Positions 7,839 through 16,978 are shown, counted from the stretch's first letter. The stretch is DNA of 64,000 nt from WJMT01 sp964624145 (GCA_964624145.1 CAZUXT010000010.1:20164-84163), one strand, 5' to 3'. Notes: a model not told the origin generated them from the sequence alone. Numbers and translations: made by a program.

Positions 7839-9086
7839 TCATGATTTAACCTGAAGAAAAAATTCAAAAGGCTGGGAACCCATCTCCTCAAACCAGATGA
7901 TATTTTCATCCACTAAATCCAATTTTATCCAGTATTCCTCTGCCTCTTTTGGAGCTGTAAAGCAGTGTGTTAAAGTCATTACTCCCCCAGGAGGCACATC
8001 ACCGGGAAGCGCTGTTCTCGCAAGGCGGTCCGAAAGAAAGTTTTTCTGCTTGTCCAGCAATTTAGTCCCCAAAGTGATAAAACCCCACTCCAGGTCCTTT
8101 TGAGACAACCACAACGTATCCCCAATATTTTCTACGAATAGAGTCAACTCTATATCAGTGCCTGCCATTACCTGGTGTGGTATCTGTTGACCGCTGCATT
8201 CTATCCTGCCTTTCAACACATTGGGAACCTGGCTGTCGTATCTCGGCCCTGGCTTGTAAGCAAGAATGGTATTTGTTTCAGGAACAGGCACATCATTCAA
8301 AGCAGGTGTCATTCTTTTTCCATTCCGTTTAATAGTGACATTAATGAACTCATAGGCTTGTGTTTCTATAAATCCGACTTTTCTCAAGAGACTAAAAAGC
8401 TCCGGCTGTCCAAGAGGATCTTCCAAGGTTCGGTATTTAATAATAGTATCCATCAAATTCTTTTCACTTTCCGATCCTTCTGGAGGCTTAATCCCTTCCT
8501 TAATGAACAATCTTCCCCCGGGTCTAAGAGCGCGATAAACAGAATGAAGCACAGCTTCTTGATCAGGAAAGTGATGAAGGCTGTCATAAAAAACAGCTGC
8601 GTGATAAAGGTTATGCTCTGCCTCCATGGTTTCTGCATCTCCGATAAAAAACCTGGCTTTAAGAGGCATATCCTTATCCGGATCAAACTGAATAGATTTC
8701 ATCCTCTCTTTGGCGATTTTAATCATATCAGGACTGATATCAACTCCCGTCACATCATATCCTGAACGCGCCATGTACTCACTCAGCCAGCCTGGGCCGC
8801 AAGCCACATCCAGAATTTTTGCCCGAGGAGGCAATTCAAGAATATTAAATATGCTGGCAAAACTGTGAAAAAGTTCAGCAGATGTGCTCCTTTCTCTTGC
8901 GCAGTCAAAAGGCTTTGTGTAGAGATAATGACGATAACTCCCTTCCAATCTGTTAGGATAATCAACAGCAGCCTGCTTGTATTCTTCCGGAGTGAATTTC
9001 GTGAGGAAAGACTCAAAATTTTTCTTATGCTTTTTTTGAAATACCGCTTCCCTTAAAACCTTAAAAGGCCGTTTGAATGCTCTCAT
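7839..9086 (-). CDS. SAM-dependent methyltransferase with C-terminal beta-sandwich domain
   Basis: This protein has 415 residues. A class I methyltransferase core spans roughly residues 60-230, with motif I ILDVACGPGWLSEYMARSGYD, acidic VDISPDM, and VFYDSLHHFPD plus LRPGGRLFIKEG as later motifs. Residues about 285-412 form a second domain with LTLFVENIGDTLW and WIKLDLVDENIIWFEE, which resembles the beta-sandwich attached to O-antigen proteins such as the Wzt C-terminus. That points to a glycan or lipid-linked sugar acceptor, an inference. Its own promoter lies upstream at 9136-9163 on the minus strand. Confidence 0.82.
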   Translation of the reverse strand: MRAFKRPFKVLREAVFQKKHKKNFESFLTKFTPEEYKQAAVDYPNRLEGSYRHYLYTKPFDCARERSTSAELFHSFASIFNILELPPRAKILDVACGPGWLSEYMARSGYDVTGVDISPDMIKIAKERMKSIQFDPDKDMPLKARFFIGDAETMEAEHNLYHAAVFYDSLHHFPDQEAVLHSVYRALRPGGRLFIKEGIKPPEGSESEKNLMDTIIKYRTLEDPLGQPELFSLLRKVGFIETQAYEFINVTIKRNGKRMTPALNDVPVPETNTILAYKPGPRYDSQVPNVLKGRIECSGQQIPHQVMAGTDIELTLFVENIGDTLWLSQKDLEWGFITLGTKLLDKQKNFLSDRLARTALPGDVPPGGVMTLTHCFTAPKEAEEYWIKLDLVDENIIWFEEMGSQPFEFFLQVKS

Positions 9087-9135
9087 CTCAGATCTCCCAA
9101 TCCTATCGGATATTTCCCTTAACTACTATCCTAAT

Positions 9136-9163
9136 GATATAAAAGACAAGCAAACCATGTCAA
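9136..9163 (-). promoter_or_regulatory. Promoter of the methyltransferase gene
   Basis: On the minus strand TTGACA (9158-9163) is followed after 16 bp by TATATC (9136-9141), predicting transcription from about 9129 and a leader of about 43 nt before the ATG at 9086. Confidence 0.55.
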
Positions 9164-9285
9164 TAATGATTTTCTCCTCACATTTCTTTCGCGGTATTTC
9201 TTTAAAGCCTCAAAAAGACTATAATAAGGCGAAAACACGTTGATACAGTCTATTATATATATAAAAAAAAACAAATGAGGGTTAA

Positions 9286-10542
9286 ATGAAAAAAAAGCAT
9301 TCCAATGCCAAAATTGTAACCGTCTCTATCTGTCTGTTCTTTCTTTTAACCGTTTCCGCACTCAAACCCTGTACGGTCGCGGTCATATCTGGGAAAGTTA
9401 CTGCGGACGGATGTCCTCTTCTGTGGAAAAACCGCGATACGGGCCAGCCCAACAACAAAGTCGTTTTTATAAGAGGGGAAAAGTACGGCTTCCTCGGTGT
9501 CATAAACTCTGAAGACAATGACGCTGTATCCGTGTGGCAGGGAATCAATTCCATGGGTTTTGCCATTATAAATTCGGCTTCGAATGATCTGCTGCCGGGA
9601 AAGGGGATGGCTACAGGTAACGGAGTCATGATGCGCAGGGCACTCGGAATGTGTGCTGATGTGAATGAATTTGAAGCCCTGCTGCAAAACACCAACGGAA
9701 AACGCAGGGTCGCGGCCAATTACGGAGTCATTGATGCTTACGGCAATGCCTGCTTTTTTGAGACAAGCAGCAGCTCTTACGTAAAATTCGACGCCAATGA
9801 CCCTGAGACCGCACCTTCAGGCTATATTCTCCGGACAAACTTTGCCTTCAGCGCCCGGGAAAAAGACAAAGGAGGCGGGTTCATAAGATTCGAAAGGATC
9901 TCCCATATATTCGAAAAAGAGGCTGCCGGAAAAAAATTAGACCTCCAGTTCATTCTCAAGAAAGCTTGCAGAGACCTGGCCAATGAGAAGCTTTATTCCT
10001 TCCCCCTCTCTCTCGATCTAGAAACAGATGCGGCTTCTCCCCTCTATATAAGAACAAACGACACCATAAACCGCATCTCAACCATTTCCGTCTCTGTTTT
10101 TCACGGCGCACCGGGTATTGAAAAGCCTCACCTGGCCACCATGTGGATCATACTGGGCCAACCCATATGTTCCGTTGCCCTTCCTCTCTGGGTCAAAAGC
10201 GAGAGCGTGCCAAGCATACTAGGCGGCCAGGGAACCGCTCCCCTGCACGACCTGTCCAAAAAGCTCATCTCGTACCTCTACCATGACCAGAGAGGAAACA
10301 TGAAACAATACATGGATCTCACCCGCTTTCTGAACTATAAAGATAACGGATTTCTTTCCCTAATTTTTCCCATAGAAGACCAGATTATCAGAGAAACAGA
10401 CCAAGAACTCAAAGAATGGGAGAAAAACGAGCCCGGGCAAAGGGAATTCAAAACATACATGGAAAGGGCCGCAAAAAAAGCGTTCAAAGCTCTTCAGGAT
10501 TCATTCGCTGACATATTGAAAGAGACGATTCCGTCCGTGTGA
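9286..10542 (+). CDS. Exported Ntn-hydrolase of the C45 / acyl-transferase type
   Basis: This is predicted to be an amidohydrolase of the penicillin acylase/AAT-like (C45) group that matures by exposing an N-terminal Cys nucleophile. A Sec signal (residues 1-25) leads into LKPCTVAVISGKVTADGCPLLWKNRDTG, where Cys29 is the likely nucleophile and the Asn-Arg-Asp motif is typical. Later family features are GINSMGFAIINSASNDL and NYGVIDAYGNACFFETSS. Length 418. The SD GAGGG lies 5 bp before the ATG. The substrate is unknown. It is convergent with the next gene, only 2 bp apart. Confidence 0.8.
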   Translation: MKKKHSNAKIVTVSICLFFLLTVSALKPCTVAVISGKVTADGCPLLWKNRDTGQPNNKVVFIRGEKYGFLGVINSEDNDAVSVWQGINSMGFAIINSASNDLLPGKGMATGNGVMMRRALGMCADVNEFEALLQNTNGKRRVAANYGVIDAYGNACFFETSSSSYVKFDANDPETAPSGYILRTNFAFSAREKDKGGGFIRFERISHIFEKEAAGKKLDLQFILKKACRDLANEKLYSFPLSLDLETDAASPLYIRTNDTINRISTISVSVFHGAPGIEKPHLATMWIILGQPICSVALPLWVKSESVPSILGGQGTAPLHDLSKKLISYLYHDQRGNMKQYMDLTRFLNYKDNGFLSLIFPIEDQIIRETDQELKEWEKNEPGQREFKTYMERAAKKAFKALQDSFADILKETIPSV

Positions 10543-10544
10543 TT

Positions 10545-11882
10545 TTAAATCTTTATAAGTTCGTCTATTTTAAAAGGCCTCCCCTGCTCTATACTCCTCC
10601 GAGCAGCTATGCCGATGAGAATGGAAAGGGCTCCGTCCCTGCTGGAGGCTGTCTGCCCGAGAGGATCAGCCTCTCCTCCGCGAAAAATCCGGTCCTGCAT
10701 GACACCGTCTGCTCCCCAGTGTCCGCCTCCCCCTGATTTTATACGGAACGTCCTGCTTTTTTTGAAATTCTGAGTGACCCGGAACTCAGCAAGACTGTCT
10801 GTTTTCCAGGGCTGGGTGTGATAGACCCGGGCATCCAGGCGTCCCTTTGTCCCATTGAACCCGACAAAATATCCTTCATAAGGCATGAAGGCATTCAAAG
10901 AATAACTCATGCTGACCCTGTTGTGGTAGCGGACCTGGACATTCATGGTGTCCCAAATATTGATCTTGTTCCCGAACACACAGGAATCCCTAATGTAACC
11001 GTCCTCTTCTTCCGCTTTAACATAAAGCTCCATTAAGTGCTTGTCCTTTGTGATGTCCCAGAAAAATCCACACCTTTTTTTATGCGGACAGGTCATACAC
11101 CTTGTTCCTCTAAACGACCCACTATGCCCGTACTTCCGAAGTTCACCGTACGCATTCACTTCCACAGGTTCTGCGGAAAGCCACCAGTTCATAAGGTCAT
11201 AGTGATGAGTGGCCTTATGCACCAGAAGAGAGCCTGAAAACTGTTTGTAACCATGCCACCGTCTGAAATAAGACGCACCGTGATACACATCAAGATAATA
11301 ATTAAAATCCACAGAAGTGACATCCCCGATTTCCTTTGACATGAGGACTTCTTTGATCTTGACCGCTTCCGGGCTGTACCTGTAGTTGAAGGTCACAATC
11401 AAGTTCTTACCTGTCATCCGTTCCGTATCCAGAATCTTTTGTGCCATCTTCTCATCCGTAGCCAGGGGTTTCTCGGTTATCACGTCACACCCCATTTTCA
11501 TGGCAAGGCATATGTATTTGGCATGAAAACAGTCCGTTGTGGTTACAATGACCGTATCCGGCCCGGTTTCATTGACCATTTTCTCAAAGTCAGTGTACGT
11601 GGGGCATTCGGCTCCCATGAATTTCCTTGAATATTCCATTCTTACTGGATTGATATCACAAAGCCCCACCATCTCCAGTCTGTCCGAATATTTTTGAATC
11701 AAGGTCTTTCCCCAGGTCGAACTGCCTCTGACGCCGGTCCCCACAAGCGCTACCTTTAGCTTGCGGCCGAGAGGACGTTCCCAGGCTGCACCAGCCTTTA
11801 AAAGAGGAAGGCAGGCCGCTCCGAGCGCCATCCCTGCAGAAGAAAAAATAAATTTCCGACGGCTCAATCCATTCTCATTCAT
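10545..11882 (-). CDS. Gfo/Idh/MocA family oxidoreductase with Tat signal
   Basis: This is a predicted NAD(P)-dependent sugar dehydrogenase of 445 residues, exported by the Tat system (LSRRKFIFSSAGMALGAACLP). The Rossmann domain starts at KVALVGTGVRGSSTW (GxGxxG) and contains the family motif VITEKPLAT near residue 140. The C-terminal alpha/beta domain follows, and includes a CMTCPHKKRC cysteine cluster near residue 260 that could bind a metal. Exported members in related bacteria act on sugars or glycans in the periplasm. SD GGAGGG precedes the ATG. The gene is divergent from the sigma factor at 12023. Confidence 0.88.
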   Translation of the reverse strand: MNENGLSRRKFIFSSAGMALGAACLPLLKAGAAWERPLGRKLKVALVGTGVRGSSTWGKTLIQKYSDRLEMVGLCDINPVRMEYSRKFMGAECPTYTDFEKMVNETGPDTVIVTTTDCFHAKYICLAMKMGCDVITEKPLATDEKMAQKILDTERMTGKNLIVTFNYRYSPEAVKIKEVLMSKEIGDVTSVDFNYYLDVYHGASYFRRWHGYKQFSGSLLVHKATHHYDLMNWWLSAEPVEVNAYGELRKYGHSGSFRGTRCMTCPHKKRCGFFWDITKDKHLMELYVKAEEEDGYIRDSCVFGNKINIWDTMNVQVRYHNRVSMSYSLNAFMPYEGYFVGFNGTKGRLDARVYHTQPWKTDSLAEFRVTQNFKKSRTFRIKSGGGGHWGADGVMQDRIFRGGEADPLGQTASSRDGALSILIGIAARRSIEQGRPFKIDELIKI

Positions 11883-12022
11883 GGTCTAAATCCCTCCGTA
11901 TGATATTTTATTCCTCTTCTTCTGCTTCTATCACACAGCATGAGATAAGTCAAAAATGTTCCTTTTTTAAAAAGCCATTTCACATTAGAATAAACACTGT
12001 CATAGAGAGAGGCGTAATAAAG

Positions 12023-12586
12023 ATGAATATGAATGGGATGGATGACAACGAGCTCATAAAGGGCTGTAGGGAAGGAGACCATGAGTGTTTTCAAAAAATC
12101 GTCAACAAATATACGGGAAAGGCCATGGCTTTAGCGCTGAATATTTTAAAGAACAAACAGGATGCGGAAGACGCCTGCCAGGATGCATTCATCCAGATAT
12201 ATCACAATCTGCAAGGATTTGATTTCAATAAAAAATTCAAGGACTGGTTCTATGCCATTCTTTACCACCGGTGCATCGATATGGTGAGGAAGAAACGCCG
12301 TTTTTTCCGTTTTCTTTCACAGAAAAAATACGCGGCCGCAGAAAAACAGCAAACAGGGAATGAAGCTCGCATGAGTTTTAAAAAACTGCCGCCTCTCTAT
12401 TTACAAAATTTAAGCGCCAAGGAAAAAACCGCTCTCCTGCTCTGGGCCCAGGAAGAATATCAAAGTAAAGAGATAGGAGAGATCATGAAGTGTTCCCCCA
12501 GCACCGCCAGGGTCTATCTGTACAAGGCAAGAAAAAAAATAAAATCTCTACTGGAGAATAAAAATGATACGCTGCAAAATCGTTAA
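12023..12586 (+). CDS. ECF RNA polymerase sigma factor
   Basis: This sigma-70 factor of the ECF group has 187 residues from the ATG at 12023, chosen over an open extension to 11900 because the upstream residues do not fit the family and an AGAGAGG stretch precedes 12023. Region 2 is seen in ECFQKIVNKYTGKAMALAL and DAEDACQDAFIQIYHNL, and region 4 in KEKTALLLWAQEEYQSKEIGEIMKCSPSTARVYLYKARKKIK. It overlaps the anti-sigma gene by 23 bp, and a TonB-domain gene follows. The three genes form a surface-stress or uptake-linked module of the kind found in Bacteroidota and Acidobacteriota. Confidence 0.9.
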   Translation: MNMNGMDDNELIKGCREGDHECFQKIVNKYTGKAMALALNILKNKQDAEDACQDAFIQIYHNLQGFDFNKKFKDWFYAILYHRCIDMVRKKRRFFRFLSQKKYAAAEKQQTGNEARMSFKKLPPLYLQNLSAKEKTALLLWAQEEYQSKEIGEIMKCSPSTARVYLYKARKKIKSLLENKNDTLQNR

Positions 12587-13025
12587 CCTTTTGTTTTCTC
12601 TACTGCCCATAAACCGGATGAGAGGGTATCTTATCCAAAACCATATCCTGAAATGCCCTCACTGCGTAAAAAAGCTCGCCACGGCATCCGAGGTAAAACA
12701 TCTTCTTATAACAGAAGACAGCCCTGAGACAAAGACAAACCTTTGGCCATCTCTGGAAGCAAAACTTCCCCACCCCCGAGAAAAAAGGAAATCAAACCGA
12801 TTTTTACACTATCACTGGGGTTATGCAGCAGCCGGAGCACTGGCTCTCCTGGTATCAGGAATTTTTATCTTTTATTCCAGTTTTCATCATAAGCAAAACG
12901 ATTATTCCGCCTCATCCGAAGGTTTTCAGATCCAATACATTAAAGTCCTGGATCAGCCTGCCCATACATTCTATTATCAGTCCCCGGAATCAGATTATAT
13001 TTTTCTATGGGCTGAAAAAAATTAA
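12564..13025 (+). CDS. Membrane anti-sigma factor, partner of the upstream ECF sigma
   Basis: This 153-residue protein overlaps the sigma gene. The N-terminus resembles a zinc-finger anti-sigma domain reduced to HILKCPHCVKKLATASE (a His followed by CxxC near residues 28-35). One membrane span lies near residues 90-110 (YAAAGALALLVSGIFIFYSS), and a short periplasmic tail of about 45 residues follows. Position and architecture point to sequestration of the sigma factor at the membrane. The degenerate HxxxCxxC segment and the overlap are the evidence; no sequence comparison was made. Confidence 0.75.
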   Translation: MIRCKIVNLLFSLLPINRMRGYLIQNHILKCPHCVKKLATASEVKHLLITEDSPETKTNLWPSLEAKLPHPREKRKSNRFLHYHWGYAAAGALALLVSGIFIFYSSFHHKQNDYSASSEGFQIQYIKVLDQPAHTFYYQSPESDYIFLWAEKN

Positions 13026-13041
13026 CCAAAGGAGATTCCTT

Positions 13042-14322
13042 ATGAATAAAAAAAATAGACTCACCTTAACCATCATAGGTGTGCTTTTGATTTCAATTTC
13101 TCTGAGCGCATCCGATTATCTTAATGTGAAGATGCGTTTTTTCCAGGGAGCAAGAAAAGGGGAAATCAGTCCTCCCGAGTTTGTGACCTCTTCTTTTCTC
13201 CAGCCCACTATATCAGCCACCATACCATCAAAATTTTTACTGGAGGGAGAAAGATTAAAAATTCAAAAGGTGTTCAACCTGGAAGACGTGGCTTTGATCA
13301 CTGAGACAGATATCAATTTCGTTTTTGAAAAAAACAAATGGAAAGACAAAATGAATAAACATGACTTCAGGTTGGATGGAAAGCAGTTTGCCTTTGTTCT
13401 CTCCCCCCAAAAAACAGAAATCTCTGAACTTGAAACAGAACAGCCGGAGTCTCAAGTGGTCCAGTTCCATCTGCAGGTCTTTGAATACACTGAAGACAAA
13501 GAACAGGAGATGCTTGACACCAAGTTCCTCCTGCCTGTAAAAAAAATTGCTGTTTTCGGCTTTGAAGACAGTGAAGGGAATCCCTACTTTCTTTCTTTCC
13601 ACATAACACGCTATCAGGCTTCACCGCCGCCGCCACCACCTCCTCCACCCCCTAAGCCCATCAAAGAATTCCATACAAAAAAAGAAATTGATGAATTCAC
13701 AAAAGGAGCTGTAAAGGTCAAAGGAAAAATAAAGCCTCCCAAGCTCATTAAACAGGTGCCCCCTGTGTATCCCGAGGAAGCCAAGGAAGCGAAAGTCGAA
13801 GGAATCGTTATTTTAGAGGCAAGAACAGATATCTACGGTCGGGTCAAAGAGGTCAAAGTCTTAGAAGGCAAAGATCCTATCTTAAAAGAAGCTGCCAAAG
13901 AAGCCGTCATGCAGTGGGTGTACGAACCTATGGTGGTGGACGGAAAACCCCGGGAGGTGGTGTTCACAACCACGGTTACGTTTGAACTGGATAAAGAAGA
14001 AGAAAAAGCTAAAGTCGGGGGCGTCGCAGGTGGGATCATAAGAGCCGGTGGTGACATCAAAAAGCCCAAACTCATCAGAAGAGTGAATCCGTTGTACCCT
14101 GAAGAGCTTATAAAAGAAGGCATCCAGGGTATGGTCATACTGGAAGTGACAACAGATCAATATGGGATCCCGGTGAATATAGAGGTCCTGAAAAGTGACA
14201 GCTCTCTTTTAAACAAACCGGCCATAGAGGCAGTGGAACAGTGGAGGTATGAACCCTTTATTAAAGACGGCAAACCTCGCGCTGTGGTCTTCACAGTGAC
14301 AGTCACTTTTCATCTTAGATAA
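13042..14322 (+). CDS. Exported protein with proline hinge and two TonB C-terminal domains
   Basis: The start at 13042 is chosen because GGAG lies 8 bp upstream and the protein then opens with a signal sequence (MNKKNRLTLTIIGVLLISIS); 426 residues. An unrecognised domain (about 30-190) is followed by a run of ten or more prolines (194-204) and two TonB C-terminal domains (about 225-313 and 333-426). Each contains PxYPEE, a VEG/IQG-M/IVILE strand and a QWxYEP motif. TonB-C domains contact outer-membrane receptors; tandem copies on a sigma-operon protein suggest a periplasmic or envelope signalling role rather than classical energising. It is the last gene of the operon. Confidence 0.85.
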   Translation: MNKKNRLTLTIIGVLLISISLSASDYLNVKMRFFQGARKGEISPPEFVTSSFLQPTISATIPSKFLLEGERLKIQKVFNLEDVALITETDINFVFEKNKWKDKMNKHDFRLDGKQFAFVLSPQKTEISELETEQPESQVVQFHLQVFEYTEDKEQEMLDTKFLLPVKKIAVFGFEDSEGNPYFLSFHITRYQASPPPPPPPPPPKPIKEFHTKKEIDEFTKGAVKVKGKIKPPKLIKQVPPVYPEEAKEAKVEGIVILEARTDIYGRVKEVKVLEGKDPILKEAAKEAVMQWVYEPMVVDGKPREVVFTTTVTFELDKEEEKAKVGGVAGGIIRAGGDIKKPKLIRRVNPLYPEELIKEGIQGMVILEVTTDQYGIPVNIEVLKSDSSLLNKPAIEAVEQWRYEPFIKDGKPRAVVFTVTVTFHLR

Positions 14323-14370
14323 CCTTTTGTTAACCTGGATTATTCACAAGCTTTTCATGAAAAATCCGGA

Positions 14371-16335
14371 TTAAGGAGGATGGATATAACCTAAGGATTT
14401 AAGACGCTCTCTTACTTCTCCTTCTATTCTGACTTTATATATTTCTCTTCTTTCCGATTTTGCATAAATGAGTTCCATTTCTTCGAGTATCTGGCTGACA
14501 ACCGCCGGCATTTTTTCTGCAACATTGTTTTTTTCAAAAGGATCGGCATAAAGGTCATAAAGCTCGAATTCTCCTGTGAAAGGCGGGGCTGTTGTGAAAA
14601 ACGAAATATCCTTATCAGGCATTTTTTTGTTTAAAATGAGCTTGTATCTTCCCGAGTTTATTGCGAACTTTTCCGGAATATGAGAATCAAAAACATTCTC
14701 CGCCTTATAAGCAACGAACACCCTCTCTTTTTTTTCTTTTCCTTTTAGCACCGGCAAAAGGCTTTTTCCGTCAAGTTGTAATCCATCCGTCTCAATATCT
14801 ATTTCATCCAGTATTGTGGGCATTATATCAGTGAGCCGCACAGTATTTTTAATATTCCAGCCTGCGAATTTATTATTTGGGAATTTTATTATTAAAGGGA
14901 CTTTCAACATTTCGTTATACAGCGAATGCCCGTGAAACCAGCTGCCGTGGTCATAAAATTCTTCCCCGTGGTCACCCGTGAAAACCAGCATTGTTCTTTT
15001 ATAGATGCCTAACTCTTTGAGCTCCTGTATGAGTGGTTTTATAAGCTCCTCATCCGTGAAGCGAATCTCACTGTCGTATAAATCAATGATATTCTTTTTT
15101 TCTTTCTCTGAGTGAGAATTAAAAATGCCTTCTGCACCTCCGAGATGACGGAAATAGTCTATGGTGCGCCATTTCGCATCCTTGTCAAGAAACATGGTAT
15201 TGTAAGGCTGAGGACAGTTATAAGGAGTATGGGGTTGGTATGTATGGATGAAAAGAAAAAAATTCTTGTCCTTATTCTCATGGATCCAGTGTGAGGCTTC
15301 ATTGAAAGTCCATCCCGCCGATGCATTCTTCCATATTCCTTCATTTTGTTGAATGTATTGATTGAATCCCTTTGAAAATCCATAGAGGTAGCTGACATAC
15401 CCTCCCCCGGTTACAGCGGAACAGTAAAACCCGCTTTTTCTCAGCGCATCCGCAAGTGTCATTAGAGAAGGATTTATTTTTTCAAACTCACGGGAAACCT
15501 GATGGTGCGCCTCTATCAAAGAGGTCATCATGGTCACATGAGAGGAAAGAGTCCAGGGGGATAATGAGTATGCGTTGAGAAAAACAGCGCTATGTGAAGC
15601 CAGGTCATCTATGTTCGGACTGGTATTTCTCCCGTATCCGTAGCAACCCAAATGGTCAGCTCTGAGAGTATCAATGGAAACAAGGATGATATTGATATTC
15701 TCCGGATTTCTATTGTACACAACAGGATTGAACCAAAAAGCACAGGCCTCCGGATCTCCTTTTGTCTTTAATAAAAGCCGGACATCCTCTCTTATTGGTG
15801 GAAGATCTATTTTATGAAGGGAAACAAAACATTCCTTCTGGCCCGAGGACAGCTCGATATATTTCTGAAAAAGGACTTTTCGCATTCCTTTTGACTCAAG
15901 CGCAACGACAAAAGCTACCCCGGTTGCATCATGCCGGGCAAACGGCCCATGACCTTTTGGGCTCTCATTGTCAAAGAGTCCGATCCCGAATTCAAAAGCC
16001 GGATTTTCAGGGATTCGGACAGGGATACTGTATTCGCTTTCACAGGGAGCACAAAGAACATTGAGATCTTGGTCTTTGAGCTGGACTTTCCGTATCAGCT
16101 CATAGGGATTCTGTTTGATCCCAAGGTCTTCTAAAGGAACACTGTATTGAGGATAGTATTTCTGATAATCCATATCTTTGTCGGATGATTCCTTTAAAGG
16201 AGATGAAACAATATCCTCTGTTTTGAGATTATCAATAAGTCTATAAAGCTCGGGATGGTGATTTGTTTTCTTATAACCGCAGAAAGAGAGAACAATGATT
16301 GTAAAAAAGATCAAATACCTTGGCTTCCGCATCAT
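14371..16335 (-). CDS. Sulfatase-superfamily hydrolase with Thr at the nucleophile position
   Basis: This is an alkaline-phosphatase-fold enzyme. The frame is open to 16416, but the Met pair at 16332-16335 starts a signal sequence (MMRKPRYLIFFTIIVLSFC) and is preferred, giving 654 residues. An unrecognised N-terminal domain (about 35-205) precedes the sulfatase domain, with metal-binding ILVSIDTLRADHLGCYGYGR, the nucleophile region SPWTLSSHVTMMTSL, and LVFTGDHGEEFYDHG. Where formylglycine sulfatases have Cys or Ser, this has Thr, as in phosphoethanolamine or phosphoglycerol transferases. A phospho- or sulfo-ester substrate is therefore open. It is divergent from the PqqD-like operon. Confidence 0.8.
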   Translation of the reverse strand: MMRKPRYLIFFTIIVLSFCGYKKTNHHPELYRLIDNLKTEDIVSSPLKESSDKDMDYQKYYPQYSVPLEDLGIKQNPYELIRKVQLKDQDLNVLCAPCESEYSIPVRIPENPAFEFGIGLFDNESPKGHGPFARHDATGVAFVVALESKGMRKVLFQKYIELSSGQKECFVSLHKIDLPPIREDVRLLLKTKGDPEACAFWFNPVVYNRNPENINIILVSIDTLRADHLGCYGYGRNTSPNIDDLASHSAVFLNAYSLSPWTLSSHVTMMTSLIEAHHQVSREFEKINPSLMTLADALRKSGFYCSAVTGGGYVSYLYGFSKGFNQYIQQNEGIWKNASAGWTFNEASHWIHENKDKNFFLFIHTYQPHTPYNCPQPYNTMFLDKDAKWRTIDYFRHLGGAEGIFNSHSEKEKKNIIDLYDSEIRFTDEELIKPLIQELKELGIYKRTMLVFTGDHGEEFYDHGSWFHGHSLYNEMLKVPLIIKFPNNKFAGWNIKNTVRLTDIMPTILDEIDIETDGLQLDGKSLLPVLKGKEKKERVFVAYKAENVFDSHIPEKFAINSGRYKLILNKKMPDKDISFFTTAPPFTGEFELYDLYADPFEKNNVAEKMPAVVSQILEEMELIYAKSERREIYKVRIEGEVRERLKSLGYIHPP

Positions 16336-16514
16336 ATTAAAAGTCAATCCTCTATATTTTAACGTTAATCTCCTTCTCGATTCAACACTTTTTTTGCCGG
16401 GACCGGAAACATCCATATTGAAAAAGAAGCCGTCCCCAAAGCGGTTATTTTATATTGATTTTAGCTTGAAGGCTGTGTTAGAATCATGAACTAAAATTCA
16501 GTTAGGAAAAAAAA

Positions 16515-16976
16515 TTGAAGTACAGGATAAACAAGCCTGATATTGTCTTAGAATATTTTGAAGACGAAACCGTGCTTATCAATCTGAAGAACGGTAACTA
16601 TTACAGCATCGATAAGGTGGGAACCGATATCCTGGTGCTCATTGAGGCAGAACTCACCACAGACCAGATCATGAGCGCTATCAAAAACAGATATAATGCT
16701 TATCCCGGTAATATGAATTCCTCTGTAGAGAAATTCATCACTCAACTCCATAATGAAAAAATCATCAGTCAAAAAGAGAAAACATCCCACACAAACAATT
16801 CCCATGAAAAAAAAACATTGGATTTATTAAAAAAGGGACCAAAACTAACTTTTTTCCCCCCGAAGCTCAGCAAATACACAGACATGCAGGAGCTTCTTCT
16901 TCTTGATCCGATCCATGACGTGGATGAAACAGGCTGGCCCAAAAAAAAACCTGATGATACTGTCAATGAAAAATAA
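16515..16976 (+). CDS. PqqD-like (RRE) protein with a RiPP-leader-like C-terminal tail
   Basis: Residues 1-88 form a PqqD-type winged-helix domain: VLEYFEDETVLINLKNGNYY, a short loop, then GTDILVLIEAELTTDQIMSAI and VEKFITQLHNEKII. Such domains bind leader peptides of ribosomally made modified peptides. A linker (89-112) leads to FFPPKLSKYTDMQELLLL (113-130), which matches the P-x-L-x3-G-x4-L pattern of lasso-peptide leaders except for Thr in place of Gly, and to a short acidic tail DPIHDVDETGWP. The fusion of binder and leader-like tail is unusual. The TTG start at 16515 has AGG 8 bp upstream; no ATG lies nearby. It is the first gene of a seven-gene run. Confidence 0.78.
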   Translation: MKYRINKPDIVLEYFEDETVLINLKNGNYYSIDKVGTDILVLIEAELTTDQIMSAIKNRYNAYPGNMNSSVEKFITQLHNEKIISQKEKTSHTNNSHEKKTLDLLKKGPKLTFFPPKLSKYTDMQELLLLDPIHDVDETGWPKKKPDDTVNEK

Positions 16977-16978
16977 CC

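Noticed and set aside
11900..12022. Longer N-terminus of the first ECF sigma factor
   Set aside because: The extra 41 residues do not resemble region 2 of any sigma factor, and a better SD lies before 12023.
14337..14374. Weak hairpin (CTGGATT with AATCCGG) as a terminator
   Set aside because: The stem has 7 bp with a loop above 20 bases and no T-run on either strand.
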